A DNA stretch of 64,000 nt. Source: Amia ocellicauda (taxonomy: Eukaryota; Chordata; Actinopteri; Amiiformes; Amiidae). The stretch lies in assembly GCF_036373705.1 (NCBI RefSeq), contig NC_089863.1:22690619-22754618 (forward strand). Reading direction: 5' to 3'. Below are positions 29,747 through 40,195 of this stretch, piece after piece (the stretch's first letter is position 1; each line of letters begins with the position of its first letter). The notes under the pieces were generated by a model. That model did no database searches. It was not told the origin of the DNA and worked only from the letters and a program-made list of their open reading frames with translations. The translations under genes were made by a program, and so were the position numbers.

Positions 29747-30859
29747 TCTGAATCAGTGTATAAATGTGTGTGTGAGTGTGTGTCTCTGAATTAGTGTATA
29801 ACTGTGTGTGTGTGTGTCTCTGAATCAGTGTATAACTTTGTGAGTGTGTGTGTGTGTGTGTGTCTCTGAATCAGTGTATAACTGTGTGTGTGTCTGAATC
29901 AGTGTGAGTGTTTGTGTGTGTGTGTCTCTGAATCATTGTATAACTGTGTATGTGTGTATGTGTCTCTGAATCAGTGTATAACTGTGTGTGTGTGTGTGTG
30001 TGTCTCTGAATCAGTGTATAACTGTGTGTGTGTGTGTGTGTGTCTCTGAATCAGTGTATAACTGTGTGTGTGTGTGTATGTGTCTCTGAATCAGTGTATA
30101 ACTGTGTGTGTGTGTGTATGTCTCTGAATCAGTGTTTAACTGTGTGTGTCTCTGAATCAGTGTATAACTGTGTGTGTGTGTATGTGTCTCTGAATCAGTG
30201 TATAACTGTGTGTGTGTGTGTGTGTGTGTGTGTCTCTGAATTAGTGTATAACTGTGTGTGTGTGTGTATGTGTCTCTGAATCAGTGTATAACTGTGTGTA
30301 TGTGTGTCTCTGAATCAGTGTATAACTGTATGTGTGTGTGTGTCTCTGAATCAGTGTATAACTGTGTGTATGTGTGTCTCTGAATCAGTGTATAACTGTG
30401 TGTGTGTGTGTGTGTCTCTGAATTAGTGTATAACTGTGTGAGTGTGTGTGTGTGTGTGTGTCTGAATCAGTGTATAAATGTGTGTGTGTGTGTGTCTCTG
30501 AATCAGTGTATAACTGTGTGTGTGTATGTGTCTCTGAATCAGTGTATAACTGTGTGTGTATGTGTCTCTGAATCAGTGTATAACTGTGTGTGTGTGTATG
30601 TGTCTCTGAGTCAGTGTATAACTGTGTGTGTGTGTGTGTGTGTCTCTGAATCAGTGTATAACTGTGTGTGTGTCTGAATCAGTGTATAACTGTGTGTGTG
30701 TGTGTCTCTGAATCAGTGTATAACTGTGTGTTTGTGTCTGTGTGTCTGAATCAGTGTATAACTGTGTGTGTGTGTGTGTGTGTGTGTGTCTCTGAATTAG
30801 TGTATAACTGTGTGTGTGTGTGTATGTGTCTCTGAATCAGTGTATAACTGTGTGTATGT

Positions 30860-33800
30860 GTGTCTCTGAATCAGTGTATAACTGTGTGTGTGTGTGTGTC
30901 TCTGAATCAGTGTATAACTGTGTGTATGTGTGTCTCTGAATCAGTGTATAACTGTGTGTGTGTGTGTGTGTCTCTGAATTAGTGTATAACTGTGTGAGTG
31001 TGTGTGTGTGTGTGTGTCTGAATCAGTGTATAAATGTGTGTGTGTGTGTGTCTCTGAATCAGTGTATAACTGTGTGTGTGTATGTGTCTCTGAATCAGTG
31101 TATAACTGTGTGTGTATGTGTCTCTGAATCAGTGTATAACTGTGTGTGTGTGTATGTGTCTCTGAGTCAGTGTATAACTGTGTGTGTGTGTGTGTGTGTC
31201 TCTGAATCAGTGTATAACTGTGTGTGTGTCTGAATCAGTGTATAACTGTGTGTGTGTGTGTCTCTGAATCAGTGTATAACTGTGTGTTTGTGTCTGTGTC
31301 TCTGAATCAGTGTATAACTGTGTGTGTGTGTGTGTGTGTGTGTGTCTCTCTGAATCAGTGTATAACTGTGTGTGTGTGTGTGTCTCTCTGAATCAGTGTA
31401 TAACTGTGTGTGTGTGTGTCTCTCTCTGAATCAGTGTATAACTGTGTGTGTGTGTGTGTCTCTCTCTGAATCAGTGTATAACTGTGTGTGTGTGTGTCTC
31501 TCTCTGAATCAGTGTATAACTGTGTGTGTGTCTGAATCAGTGTTTAACTGTGTGTGTGTGTCCGAATCAGTGTATAACTGTGTGTGTGTGTGTGTCTCTG
31601 AATCAGTGTATAACTGTGTGTATGTGTGTCTCTGAATCAGTGTATAACTGTGTGTGTGTGTGTGTCTCTGAATTAGTGTATAACTGTGTGAGTGTGTGTG
31701 TGTGTGTGTGTCTGAATCAGTGTATAAATGTGTGTGTGTGTGTGTCTCTGAATCAGTGTATAACTGTGTGTGTGTATGTGTCTCTGAATCAGTGTATAAC
31801 TGTGTGTGTATGTGTCTCTGAATCAGTGTATAACTGTGTGTGTGTGTATGTGTCTCTGAGTCAGTGTATAACTGTGTGTGTGTGTGTGTGTGTCTCTGAA
31901 TCAGTGTATAACTGTGTGTGTGTCTGAATCAGTGTATAACTGTGTGTGTGTGTGTCTCTGAATCAGTGTATAACTGTGTGTTTGTGTCTGTGTCTCTGAA
32001 TCAGTGTATAACTGTGTGTGTGTGTGTGTGTGTGTGTGTCTCTCTGAATCAGTGTATAACTGTGTGTGTGTGTGTGTGTCTCTCTAAATCAGTGTATGAC
32101 TGTGTGTGTGTGTGTCTCTCTCTGAATCAGTGTATAACTGTGTGTGTGTGTGTGTCTCTCTCTGAATCAGTGTATAACTGTGTGTGTGTGTGTCTCTCTC
32201 TGAATCAGTGTATAACTGTGTGTGTGTCTGAATCAGTGTTTAACTGTGTGTGTGTGTCCGAATCAGTGTATAACTGTGTGTGTGTGTGTGTCTCTGAATC
32301 AGTGTATAACTGTGTGTATGTGTGTCTCTGAATCAGTGTATAACTGTGTGTGTGTGTGTGTCTCTGAATTAGTGTATAACTGTGTGAGTGTGTGTGTGTG
32401 TGTGTGTCTGAATCAGTGTATAAATGTGTGTGTGTGTGTGTCTCTGAATCAGTGTATAACTGTGTGTGTGTATGTGTCTCTGAATCAGTGTATAACTGTG
32501 TGTGTATGTGTCTCTGAATCAGTGTATAACTGTGTGTGTGTGTATGTGTCTCTGAGTCAGTGTATAACTGTGTGTGTGTGTGTGTGTGTCTCTGAATCAG
32601 TGTATAACTGTGTGTGTGTCTGAATCAGTGTATAACTGTGTGTGTGTGTGTCTCTGAATCAGTGTATAACTGTGTGTTTGTGTCTGTGTCTCTGAATCAG
32701 TGTATAACTGTGTGTGTGTGTGTGTGTGTGTGTGTCTCTCTGAATCAGTGTATAACTGTGTGTGTGTGTGTGTCTCTCTGAATCAGTGTATAACTGTGTG
32801 TGTGTGTGTCTCTCTCTGAATCAGTGTATAACTGTGTGTGTGTGTGTGTCTCTCTCTGAATCAGTGTATAACTGTGTGTGTGTGTGTGTCTCTCTCTGAA
32901 TCAGTGTATAACTGTGTGTGTGTCTGAATCAGTGTTTAACTGTGTGTGTGTGTCCGAATCAGTGTATAACTGTGTGTGTGTGTGTGTCTCTGAATCAGTG
33001 TATAACTGTGTGTATGTGTGTCTCTGAATCAGTGTATAACTGTGTGTGTGTGTGTGTCTCTGAATTAGTGTATAACTGTGTGAGTGTGTGTGTGTGTGTG
33101 TGTCTGAATCAGTGTATAAATGTGTGTGTGTGTGTGTCTCTGAATCAGTGTATAACTGTGTGTGTGTATGTGTCTCTGAATCAGTGTATAACTGTGTGTG
33201 TATGTGTCTCTGAATCAGTGTATAACTGTGTGTGTGTGTATGTGTCTCTGAGTCAGTGTATAACTGTGTGTGTGTGTGTGTGTGTCTCTGAATCAGTGTA
33301 TAACTGTGTGTGTGTCTGAATCAGTGTATAACTGTGTGTGTGTGTGTCTCTGAATCAGTGTATAACTGTGTGTTTGTGTCTGTGTCTCTGAATCAGTGTA
33401 TAACTGTGTGTGTGTGTGTGTGTGTGTGTGTCTCTCTGAATCAGTGTATAACTGTGTGTGTGTGTGTGTCTCTCTGAATCAGTGTATAACTGTGTGTGTG
33501 TGTGTCTCTCTCTGAATCAGTGTATAACTGTGTGTGTGTGTGTGTCTCTCTCTGAATCAGTGTATAACTGTGTGTGTGTGTGTGTCTCTCTCTGAATCAG
33601 TGTATAACTGTGTGTGTGTCTGAATCAGTGTTTAACTGTGTGTGTGTGTCCGAATCAGTGTATAACTGTGTGTGTGTGTGTGTCTCTGAATCAGTGTATA
33701 ACTGTGTGTATGTGTGTCTCTGAATCAGTGTATAACTGTGTGTGTGTGTGTGTCTCTGAATTAGTGTATAACTGTGTGAGTGTGTGTGTGTGTGTGTGTC

Positions 33801-35005
33801 TGAATCAGTGTATAAATGTGTGTGTGTGTGTGTCTCTGAATCAGTGTATAACTGTGTGTGTGTATGTGTCTCTGAATCAGTGTATAACTGTGTGTGTATG
33901 TGTCTCTGAATCAGTGTATAACTGTGTGTGTGTGTATGTGTCTCTGAGTCAGTGTATAACTGTGTGTGTGTGTGTGTGTGTCTCTGAATCAGTGTATAAC
34001 TGTGTGTGTGTCTGAATCAGTGTATAACTGTGTGTGTGTGTGTCTCTGAATCAGTGTATAACTGTGTGTTTGTGTCTGTGTCTCTGAATCAGTGTATAAC
34101 TGTGTGTGTGTGTGTGTGTGTGTGTGTCTCTCTGAATCAGTGTATAACTGTGTGTGTGTGTGTGTCTCTCTGAATCAGTGTATAACTGTGTGTGTGTGTG
34201 TCTCTCTCTGAATCAGTGTATAACTGTGTGTGTGTGTGTGTCTCTCTCTGAATCAGTGTATAACTGTGTGTGTGTGTGTGTCTCTCTCTGAATCAGTGTA
34301 TAACTGTGTGTGTGTCTGAATCAGTGTTTAACTGTGTGTGTGTGTCCGAATCAGTGTATAACTGTGTGTGTGTGTGTGTCTCTGAATCAGTGTATAACTG
34401 TGTGTATGTGTGTCTCTGAATCAGTGTATAACTGTGTGTGTGTGTGTGTCTCTGAATTAGTGTATAACTGTGTGAGTGTGTGTGTGTGTGTGTCTGAATC
34501 AGTGTATAAATGTGTGTGTGTGTGTGTCTCTGAATCAGTGTATAACTGTGTGTGTGTATGTGTCTCTGAATCAGTGTATAACTGTGTGTGTATGTGTCTC
34601 TGAATCAGTGTATAACTGTGTGTGTGTGTATGTGTCTCTGAGTCAGTGTATAACTGTGTGTGTGTGTGTGTGTGTCTCTGAATCAGTGTATAACTGTGTG
34701 TGTGTCTGAATCAGTGTATAACTGTGTGTGTGTGTGTCTCTGAATCAGTGTATAACTGTGTGTTTGTGTCTGTGTCTCTGAATCAGTGTATAACTGTGTG
34801 TGTGTGTGTGTGTGTGTGTGTCTCTCTGAATCAGTGTATAACTGTGTGTGTGTGTGTGTCTCTCTGAATCAGTGTATAACTGTGTGTGTGTGTGTCTCTC
34901 TCTGAATCAGTGTATAACTGTGTGTGTGTGTGTGTCTCTCTCTGAATCAGTGTATAACTGTGTGTGTGTGTGTGTCTCTCTCTGAATCAGTGTATAACTG
35001 TGTGT
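30860..35005. repeat. Higher-order repeat with a 696-bp period
   Basis: Blocks beginning at 31526, 32222, 32918, 33614 and 34310 repeat with a spacing of exactly 696 bp. A partial copy precedes them from about 30860. Each block has the same ordered set of variants: GTGTTTAACT, CCGAATCA, CTGAATTA then GTGTGAG, GTATAAATG, CTGAGTCAG, GTGTTTGTGTCTGTG, and a group of CTCTCTCTGAATCA units. Differences are few, for instance CTCTAAATCAGTGTATGAC near 32085 and a 2-bp TG-length change in the last block. Just upstream the spacing is 556 bp (30402 versus 30958). Confidence 0.92.
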
Positions 35006-35050
35006 GTGTGTGTGTGTCTCTCTCTGAATCAGTGTATAACTGTGTATAAC

Positions 35051-35296
35051 CGCCTGATTCCGCTAGAGGGAGCCGTAGTCACAGCAGCGGCAACACGGCG
35101 CCAACGTGCAAATTCAGGGCGACCGAGAAACAATACTAAGATGTGATAATATACATAATAATAATGATAATAATAATAACAACAACTACACTTTATCTTC
35201 GACTTAGGTGAGGACAACTGCTAAGTTGGAGCAGTTTTTAGTAATATCCGTAGTAGTAGTAATTCTGTCATTCCTAAATTGAACTTTATATTGATT
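35051..35296. other. Unique flank right of the array; no gene seen
   Basis: About 100 bp of ordinary-composition sequence follows the array end, then AT-rich sequence with ATA/ATG/AAC triplet runs at 35145-35185. I see no coding potential or RNA gene. The triplet run could be the tail of a decayed retroelement, but no body is recognisable. Confidence 0.5.
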
Positions 35297-35393
35297 TGTA
35301 TTACAGCACTTTGGTATTGCTCGTGTAAACTGTAAGTCGCCGTGGATAAGGGCGTCTGCCAATAAATATATAATTAATAATAATAATCTAGTG
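35297..35393 (+). mobile_element. 3' tail of a fish L2-type LINE or related SINE
   Basis: The stretch TAAGTCGCCGTGGATAAGG followed by GCGTCTGCCAATAAATA and a TAA-rich simple tail matches the conserved 3' end shared by L2-clade LINEs and the SINEs they mobilise in many fish genomes. Only the 3' end is identifiable; the upstream part is too diverged or truncated to classify. The match is from memory of the motif, not a search. Confidence 0.6.
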
Positions 35394-35479
35394 CATTAGC
35401 AATAGTGTGTAAGAGTAACTAGGTTAATAGCTGGTATGTTCACGATAGTATATGTAAGTTAGTATAAGAATGTGTTTAT

Positions 35480-35512
35480 TATGATGATGATGATGATGAT
35501 GATGATGATGTT
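35480..35512. repeat. (ATG)n microsatellite
   Basis: A clean trinucleotide ATG run about 100 bp left of the intact transposon. Confidence 0.9.
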
Positions 35513-35608
35513 GACCATTATACAGGGCTTTGGACCGCAATGGGATGTCTGTGGGGTACCAATAATTACAAGATATATCGAATAACAAGAACCACATATA
35601 ACTATATA

Positions 35609-35637
35609 CACTCACCTAAAGGATTATTAGGAACACC
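35609..35637 (+). repeat. Left terminal inverted repeat
   Basis: These 29 bp are the exact reverse complement of 36801-36829; the match extends through the flanking TATA on both sides. Confidence 0.95.
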
Positions 35638-35756
35638 TGTTCAATTTCTCATTAATGCAATTATCTAACCAACCAATCACATGGCAGTTGCTTCAATGCA
35701 TTTAGGGGTGTGGTCCTGGTCAAGACAATCTCCTGAACTCCAAACTGAATGTCTGA

Positions 35757-36797
35757 ATGGGAAAGAAAGGTGATTTAAGCAATTTTGAGCGTGGCATGGT
35801 TGTTGGTGCCAGACGGGCCGGTCTGAGTATTTCACAATCTGCTCAGTTACTGGGATTTTCACGCACAACCACTTCTAGGGTTTACAAAGAATGGTGTGAA
35901 AAGGGAAAAACATCCAGTATGCGGCAGTCCTGTGGGCGAAAATGCCTTGTTGATGCTAGAGGTCAGAGGAGAATGGGCCGACTGATTCAAGCTGATAGAA
36001 GAGCAACTTTGACTGAAATAACCACTCGTTACAACCGAGGTATGCAGCAAAGCATTTGTGAAGCCACAACACGTACAACCTTGAGACGGATGGGCTACAA
36101 CAGCAGAAGACCCCACCGGGTACCACTCATCTCCACTACAAATAGGAAAAAGAGGCTACAATATGCACAAGCTCACCAAAATTGGACAGTTGAAAACTGG
36201 AAAAATGTTGCCTGGTCTGATGAGTCTCGATTTCTGTTGAGACATTCAGATGGTAGAGTCAGAATTTGGCGTAAACAGAATGAGAACATGGATCCATCAT
36301 GCCTTGTTACCACTGTGCAGGCTGGTGGTGGTGGTGTAATGGTGTGGGGGATGTTTTCTTGGCACACTTTAGGCCCCTTAGTGCCAATTGGGCATCGTTT
36401 AAATGCCACGGCCTACCTGAGCATTGTTTCTGACCATGTCCATCCCTTTATGACCACCATGTACCCATCCTCTGATGGCTACTTCCAGCAGGATAATGCA
36501 CCATGTCACAAAGGTCGAATCATTTCAAATTGGTTTCTTGAACATGACAATGAGTTCACTGTACTAAACTGGCCCCCACAGTCACCAGATCTCAACCCAA
36601 TAGAGCGTCTTTGGGATGTGGTGGAACGGGAGCTTCGTGCCCTGGATGTGCATCCCACAAATCTCCATCAACTGCAAGATGCTATCCTATCAATATGGGC
36701 CAACATTTCTAAAGAATGCTTTCAGCACCTTGTTGAATCAATGCCACATAGAATTAAGGCAGTTCTGAAGGCGAAAGGGGGTCAAACACAGCATTAG
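35757..36797 (+). CDS. Tc1-like transposase, intact (DD36E)
   Basis: This 346-residue protein would cut and join the element ends at TA sites. Visible parts are an N-terminal helix-turn-helix (about residues 20-47, GLSISQSAQLLGF), a second DNA-binding helical region (about 80-125), and a DDE catalytic domain. The catalytic residues read as D155 (WSDESR), D246 (QQDNAPCH) and E283 ([11 protein letters not shown]), with 36 residues between the second Asp and the Glu. A glycine-rich box (GGGGVMVWGMF) lies between the first two. Length is normal for Tc1 transposases, there are no frameshifts or stops, and the start is the first ATG after the left inverted repeat. It closely resembles the transposase remnants at 39.4, 57.5 and 63.3 kb but belongs to a different subfamily, since the terminal repeats differ. 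Activity is an inference from intactness only. Confidence 0.95.
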   Translation: MGKKGDLSNFERGMVVGARRAGLSISQSAQLLGFSRTTTSRVYKEWCEKGKTSSMRQSCGRKCLVDARGQRRMGRLIQADRRATLTEITTRYNRGMQQSICEATTRTTLRRMGYNSRRPHRVPLISTTNRKKRLQYAQAHQNWTVENWKNVAWSDESRFLLRHSDGRVRIWRKQNENMDPSCLVTTVQAGGGGVMVWGMFSWHTLGPLVPIGHRLNATAYLSIVSDHVHPFMTTMYPSSDGYFQQDNAPCHKGRIISNWFLEHDNEFTVLNWPPQSPDLNPIERLWDVVERELRALDVHPTNLHQLQDAILSIWANISKECFQHLVESMPHRIKAVLKAKGGQTQH

Positions 36798-36800
36798 TAT

Positions 36801-36829
36801 GGTGTTCCTAATAATCCTTTAGGTGAGTG
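36801..36829 (-). repeat. Right terminal inverted repeat
   Basis: Exact inverted copy of the left end. It begins a few bases after the transposase stop codon, so there is almost no 3' untranslated spacer. Confidence 0.95.
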
Positions 36830-36831
36830 TA

Positions 36832-37799
36832 TAATGACACGTGCAGGAGTGGACTCTTTGTGTTGTATCTGTAAAAGATAACTCTGCTGCTCAGACCCGT
36901 GCTAACCGACCTGAACACACCAGCAGTCAGATTGTGTCTGAGTCTGTGTTCTTCACAAGTTAAATTAATATATGTTTATGAATAATGGGAGTGTGCTGTA
37001 ATTAGAGCAAATTGATTGCACTATATTCATAAGCAATATATAATATGTTAATGTAGAATATAGAATATGAGTGTGTTTGTGTGTGTCAGTGTTTGTGTGT
37101 TTGTGTGAGTGTGTATGTGTGTGTGTGTTTGTGTATAATACGATGCTCCACTCTGACTCAGTCCTCTATCAGCAGTCTGTCAGTGAGGTGGGGGGGGTCG
37201 TTATTAATTTCCCTCCCTCTCAGCACTCTCTCAGCCACAGAGATATACCCCCCTCTAACCCCCCCCTCCCTCCCTCATCTGCTCTCCTCCCTCTCCCTCC
37301 TCCAAAACCCTCAGCCATCCCTCTCTTCTTTCATCCCCCCCACCCCCCTTCACAGTGTCATTTTCTGAACGAAAGACCAAAAAGACCAATTGTAATTGCA
37401 CGACTGTTTGGGGGGGAAAAAAATGAAAAAAACCTGCAGTCTGGCACTTTCTTTTACGAGCAGCCTCTCTGCCTTCCTCATCTTTTATTCTCTCCCTCTC
37501 TCTCTCTCAACTCTCTCTGTCTTTCCATGCGAGAAGAGAACATAAATATCTCTGGACAGAACTGCTGGAGAGGCAGAACAAGCAGCAAGCGAGAGAGAGA
37601 GAGAGAGAGAGAGAGACAAACAGGCATACTGACTGACTTATAGACACAGAGACTGATTGACAGACACAATGACAGAAAGAGAGAGAGATAGATCTTGTTC
37701 GAAATATACTCCCAGACAAAGAAAGAGTCCCCATCCGTCTGGGAGAGAAAAGAGGACTGTCAGTACAGCAGCAAAATACATGTCTGCCTGCCACAGCCT
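36832..37799. other. Gene-poor spacer with TG, pyrimidine and GA tracts
   Basis: Contains an AT-rich part, a TG-rich tract at 37068-37138, long C/T-rich stretches at 37200-37360 and 37475-37525, and a (GA)n run at 37590-37616. Open frames here read through simple sequence (Ser/Leu/Pro/Arg-rich) and are not supported as genes. Confidence 0.6.
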
Positions 37800-38108
37800 G
37801 AGAGACAGTGTGTGGACAGCCTGAGGGACGGTGTGTGGACAGCTTGAGGGACAGTGTTTTGACAGTCTGAGGGACAGCCTAAGGGACAGTGTGTGGACAG
37901 CCTGAGGAACAGTGCGGGACAGTGTGTGGACAGCCTGAGGGACAGTGTGTGGACAGTCTGAGGGACAGCCTAAGGGACAGTGTGTGGACAGCCTGAGGAA
38001 CAGTGCGGGACAGTGTGTGGACAGCCTGAGGGACAGTGTGTGGACAGCCTGAGGGACAGTGTGGGACAGTGTGTGGACAGCCTGAGGGACAGAGTGTGGA
38101 TAGCCTGC
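37800..38108. repeat. Minisatellite of GTGTGGACAGCCTGAGGGACA units
   Basis: About a dozen imperfect tandem units of 21-26 bp built on GTGGACAGCCTGAGGGACA. A higher-order block of about 77 bp appears at least twice (compare 37873-37945 with 37966-38040). Minus-strand frames through it (VHTLSLRL-type repeats) arise from the repeat. Confidence 0.93.
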
Positions 38109-39296
38109 AGCCACACAAGCCCTGGTGCTGCTGGGGAGGGAAGAAACAATAGACCTCAATACTGTCCTGTAATTTTAAAATGATAACAATCCGGCACATC
38201 TAAATCACATCACATCTACGAGACAAGTTGGCACAGCAAGGCACCTTTGCTATATTTTATTATCACATAATAAGGATTAGGATTTTATTTAATGCAGGAT
38301 TTAATGCACTGCCTAAATCTAGCAGGAGTGATAGTGATAGAGACAATAGTGTTGGATGTTTGTTGAGGAACTCATTCATGAGAATGAGTTTGAAGGAAAA
38401 GATGCGACTAATCTTGTGATGCTGGGAAGTGTAAACATGGATGAAGTGGATGAAAGCTACCGTGCAGGAATAGAGATTCTGTAGTGGATTTATTCTCCGT
38501 TATCCACAGAGACTCAGGACTCAAGTTGATTCTCAGCTACAGATGTTTTAGTCAGCACATGCACAGGCAAATACCTCATCACTCATGAGGCGATACATTT
38601 TTTGAAGCTATGGCATCGAGAGCAAGTTCCTCTTCTTCAGTCTTCTCCCTTCTGCCAGCAGCCGGATCAAAACTAAGGGCTGTGATTCCCTTTAGAGAAC
38701 GCACTCCACTCAGCAGTTCCTCCCATGAAATAATCATGTAAAATAATAGCGATAGTTCTGGGTGGTGAAATACACTTTTTATGACTACAAATCAATGGTT
38801 CTTTCGGAAAAATAGGGCGATGGGGCTGCCAAAGGTGCATAACGTTATTTTTCAATGATTTTCGTGGCTTTTCTGATTTTCTCCATTGACTCCCAGCAGC
38901 TCCAGAGTTTGAACCCGTGACGTCATGGCATATTTGTCGATCTCTGTTTTCTGGTATATAGAATGAGCTGGATATGAAAAACACACTCCACAGAATATGT
39001 TTCTATATCTGAGAAAATATGGAGTTCCCCTTAAAATTCGGGAATTCTGAAAGAGTGAAATTCTGTGAATTATAAAAAATATTCACAGAAAGCTTTTGAA
39101 TGATAAAATGCTAAATTTATATTATTACACCCTTACCCAAGCTGACTTACATTTTTTGCAAAATACACATAAAGAACATGTCTTTAAATTAAAGTGTATT
39201 CCTGATACAATGTTTATTTCATGTTTTGATTACTATTCATATTATTTGACTTTGTATTATATGTATAAAATTGGGAAGCAGTAGATCTAGTTGATA
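38109..39296. other. Intergenic, nothing recognised
   Basis: Mixed-composition sequence, AT-rich toward the right. I find no long open frame with a recognisable protein, no RNA gene and no transposon ends. A diverged interspersed repeat could be present but I cannot identify one. Confidence 0.4.
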
Positions 39297-39298
39297 TA

Positions 39299-40193
39299 CA
39301 CCAATCAGCCATAACATTATGAGCACTGACAGGTGAAGTGAACAATGATAATCTCGTTATCATGGCACCTGTCAGTGGGTGGGATATATTAGGCAGCAAG
39401 TGAACATCTTGTCCTCAAAGTTGATGTGTTAGAAGCAGGAAAAATGGGCAAGCGTAAGGATCTGAGCGACTTTGACAAGGGCCAAATTGTGATGGCTAGA
39501 CGACTGGGTCAGAGCATCTCCAAAACTGCAGCTCTTGTGGGGTGTTCCCGGTCTGCAGTGGTCAGTACCTATCAAAAGTGGTCCAAGGAAGGAAAAGCGG
39601 TGAACCGGCGACAGGGTCATGGGCGGCCAAGGCTCATTGATGCACGTGGGGAGCGAAGGCTGGCCCGTGTGGTCCGATCCAACAGACGAGCTACTGTAGC
39701 TCAAATTGCTGAGAAAGTGAATGCTGGTTCTGATAGAAAGGTGTCAGAACACACAGTGCATCGCAGTTTGTTGCGTATGAGGCTGCGTAGCCGCAGACCA
39801 GTCAGGGTGCCCATGCTGACCCCTGTCCACTGCCGAAAGCGCCTACAATGGGCACGTGAGCATCAGAACTGGACCACGGAGCAATGGAAGAAGGTGGCCT
39901 GGTCTGATGAATCACGAGTTCAAGGTGTTGACTTGGCCTCCAAATTCCCCAGATCTCAATCCAATCGAGCATCTGTGGGATGTGCTGGACAAACAAGTCC
40001 GATCCATGGAGGCCCCACCTCGCAACTTACAGGACTTAAAGGATCTGCTGCTAACGTCTTGGTGCCAGATACCACAGCACACCTTCAGAGGTCTAATGGA
40101 GTCCATGCCTCGACGGGTCAGGGCTGTTTTGGTGGTAAAAGGGGGACCTACACAATATTAGGCAGGTGGTCATAATGTTATTGCTGATCGGTG
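39299..40193 (+). mobile_element. Internally deleted Tc1-type element, copy 1
   Basis: An 895-bp element bounded by near-perfect inverted ends of the type CACCGATCAGCCATAACATT (here with A for G at the left and one mismatch at the right), flanked by TA on both sides. It carries the 5' and 3' parts of a Tc1-like transposase gene joined at a deletion. Two more copies with the same structure lie at 56795 and 62566. Confidence 0.92.
39444..40161 (+). pseudogene. Tc1-like transposase remnant with catalytic-core deletion
   Basis: The frame is open from the start ([13 protein letters not shown]) through both DNA-binding regions to the first catalytic motif WSDESR. It then jumps directly into DNA that in the intact relative encodes [20 protein letters not shown], in a shifted frame. 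By comparison with the intact transposase at 35757, about 108 codons are missing, including the second catalytic Asp and the glycine-rich box. The 3' part, ending [18 protein letters not shown], is readable in another frame. The product cannot be catalytic, though the intact N-terminal DNA-binding part could still be made. Confidence 0.9.
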
Positions 40194-40195
40194 TA

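Larger units (their letters stand above)
1..35050. repeat. Giant TG-rich minisatellite/satellite array
   Basis: A continuous array of units of roughly 26-45 bp. Each joins a conserved core, CTCTGAATCAGTGTATAACT, to a (TG)n run of about 5-16 dinucleotides. There are on the order of a thousand units (estimated by eye). Recurrent variants are GTATAACTTTGTGAGTG, CAGTGTGAGTG (TATAACT lost), GTATAGCT, CTATGAATCA, CTGAATTA, CCGAATCA, GAATCACTG and CTGAGTCAG. The plus strand is strongly G/T-rich and nearly alternating purine-pyrimidine. No unique sequence interrupts it. The left end is not seen; the right end is sharp, just before CGCCTGATTCCGC. Open frames inside it are runs of [11 protein letters not shown] or [10 protein letters not shown] that merely follow the repeat, so I do not call them genes. 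Confidence 0.97.
35609..36829 (+). mobile_element. Complete Tc1/mariner-type (DD36E) transposon
   Basis: A 1,221-bp element bounded by perfect inverted repeats that begin CACTCACCTAAAGGATTATT. It is flanked by TA at 35607-35608 and 36830-36831, as expected for the TA target duplication of this superfamily. It holds one uninterrupted transposase gene. Intact ends plus an intact frame suggest recent insertion. The D-to-E spacing of 36 fits the group described as DD36E/Incomer. The terminal repeat resembles one very common in fish genomes, by memory only. Confidence 0.93.

Noticed and set aside
1..35050. CRISPR-like alternation of conserved repeats and spacers
   Set aside because: The 'spacers' are all variable-length TG runs, the context is vertebrate and there are no cas genes. 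It is a satellite.
1..35050. Telomeric or subtelomeric repeat
   Set aside because: There are no TTAGGG units; a subtelomeric location is possible but nothing in the sequence proves it.
1119..35146. Dozens of plus-strand open frames of 60-137 codons (repeats of [13 protein letters not shown] or [10 protein letters not shown])
   Set aside because: They only reflect the stop-free frames of the TG repeat unit. They start and end wherever unit length changes phase, with no signal of a real start, composition or conservation.
37638..38199. Minus-strand open frames with HTLSLRLSTHCP repeats
   Set aside because: They are produced by the GTGGACAGCCTGAGGGACA minisatellite, with no splice or protein evidence.
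38700..39000. Possible SINE or decayed element
   Set aside because: No tRNA-like promoter boxes, terminal repeats or known tail could be recognised.
39856..40161. 101-codon frame [11 protein letters not shown]... as an independent gene
   Set aside because: It is the 3' end of the deleted transposase read in the shifted frame; the same remnant occurs in the other two copies.
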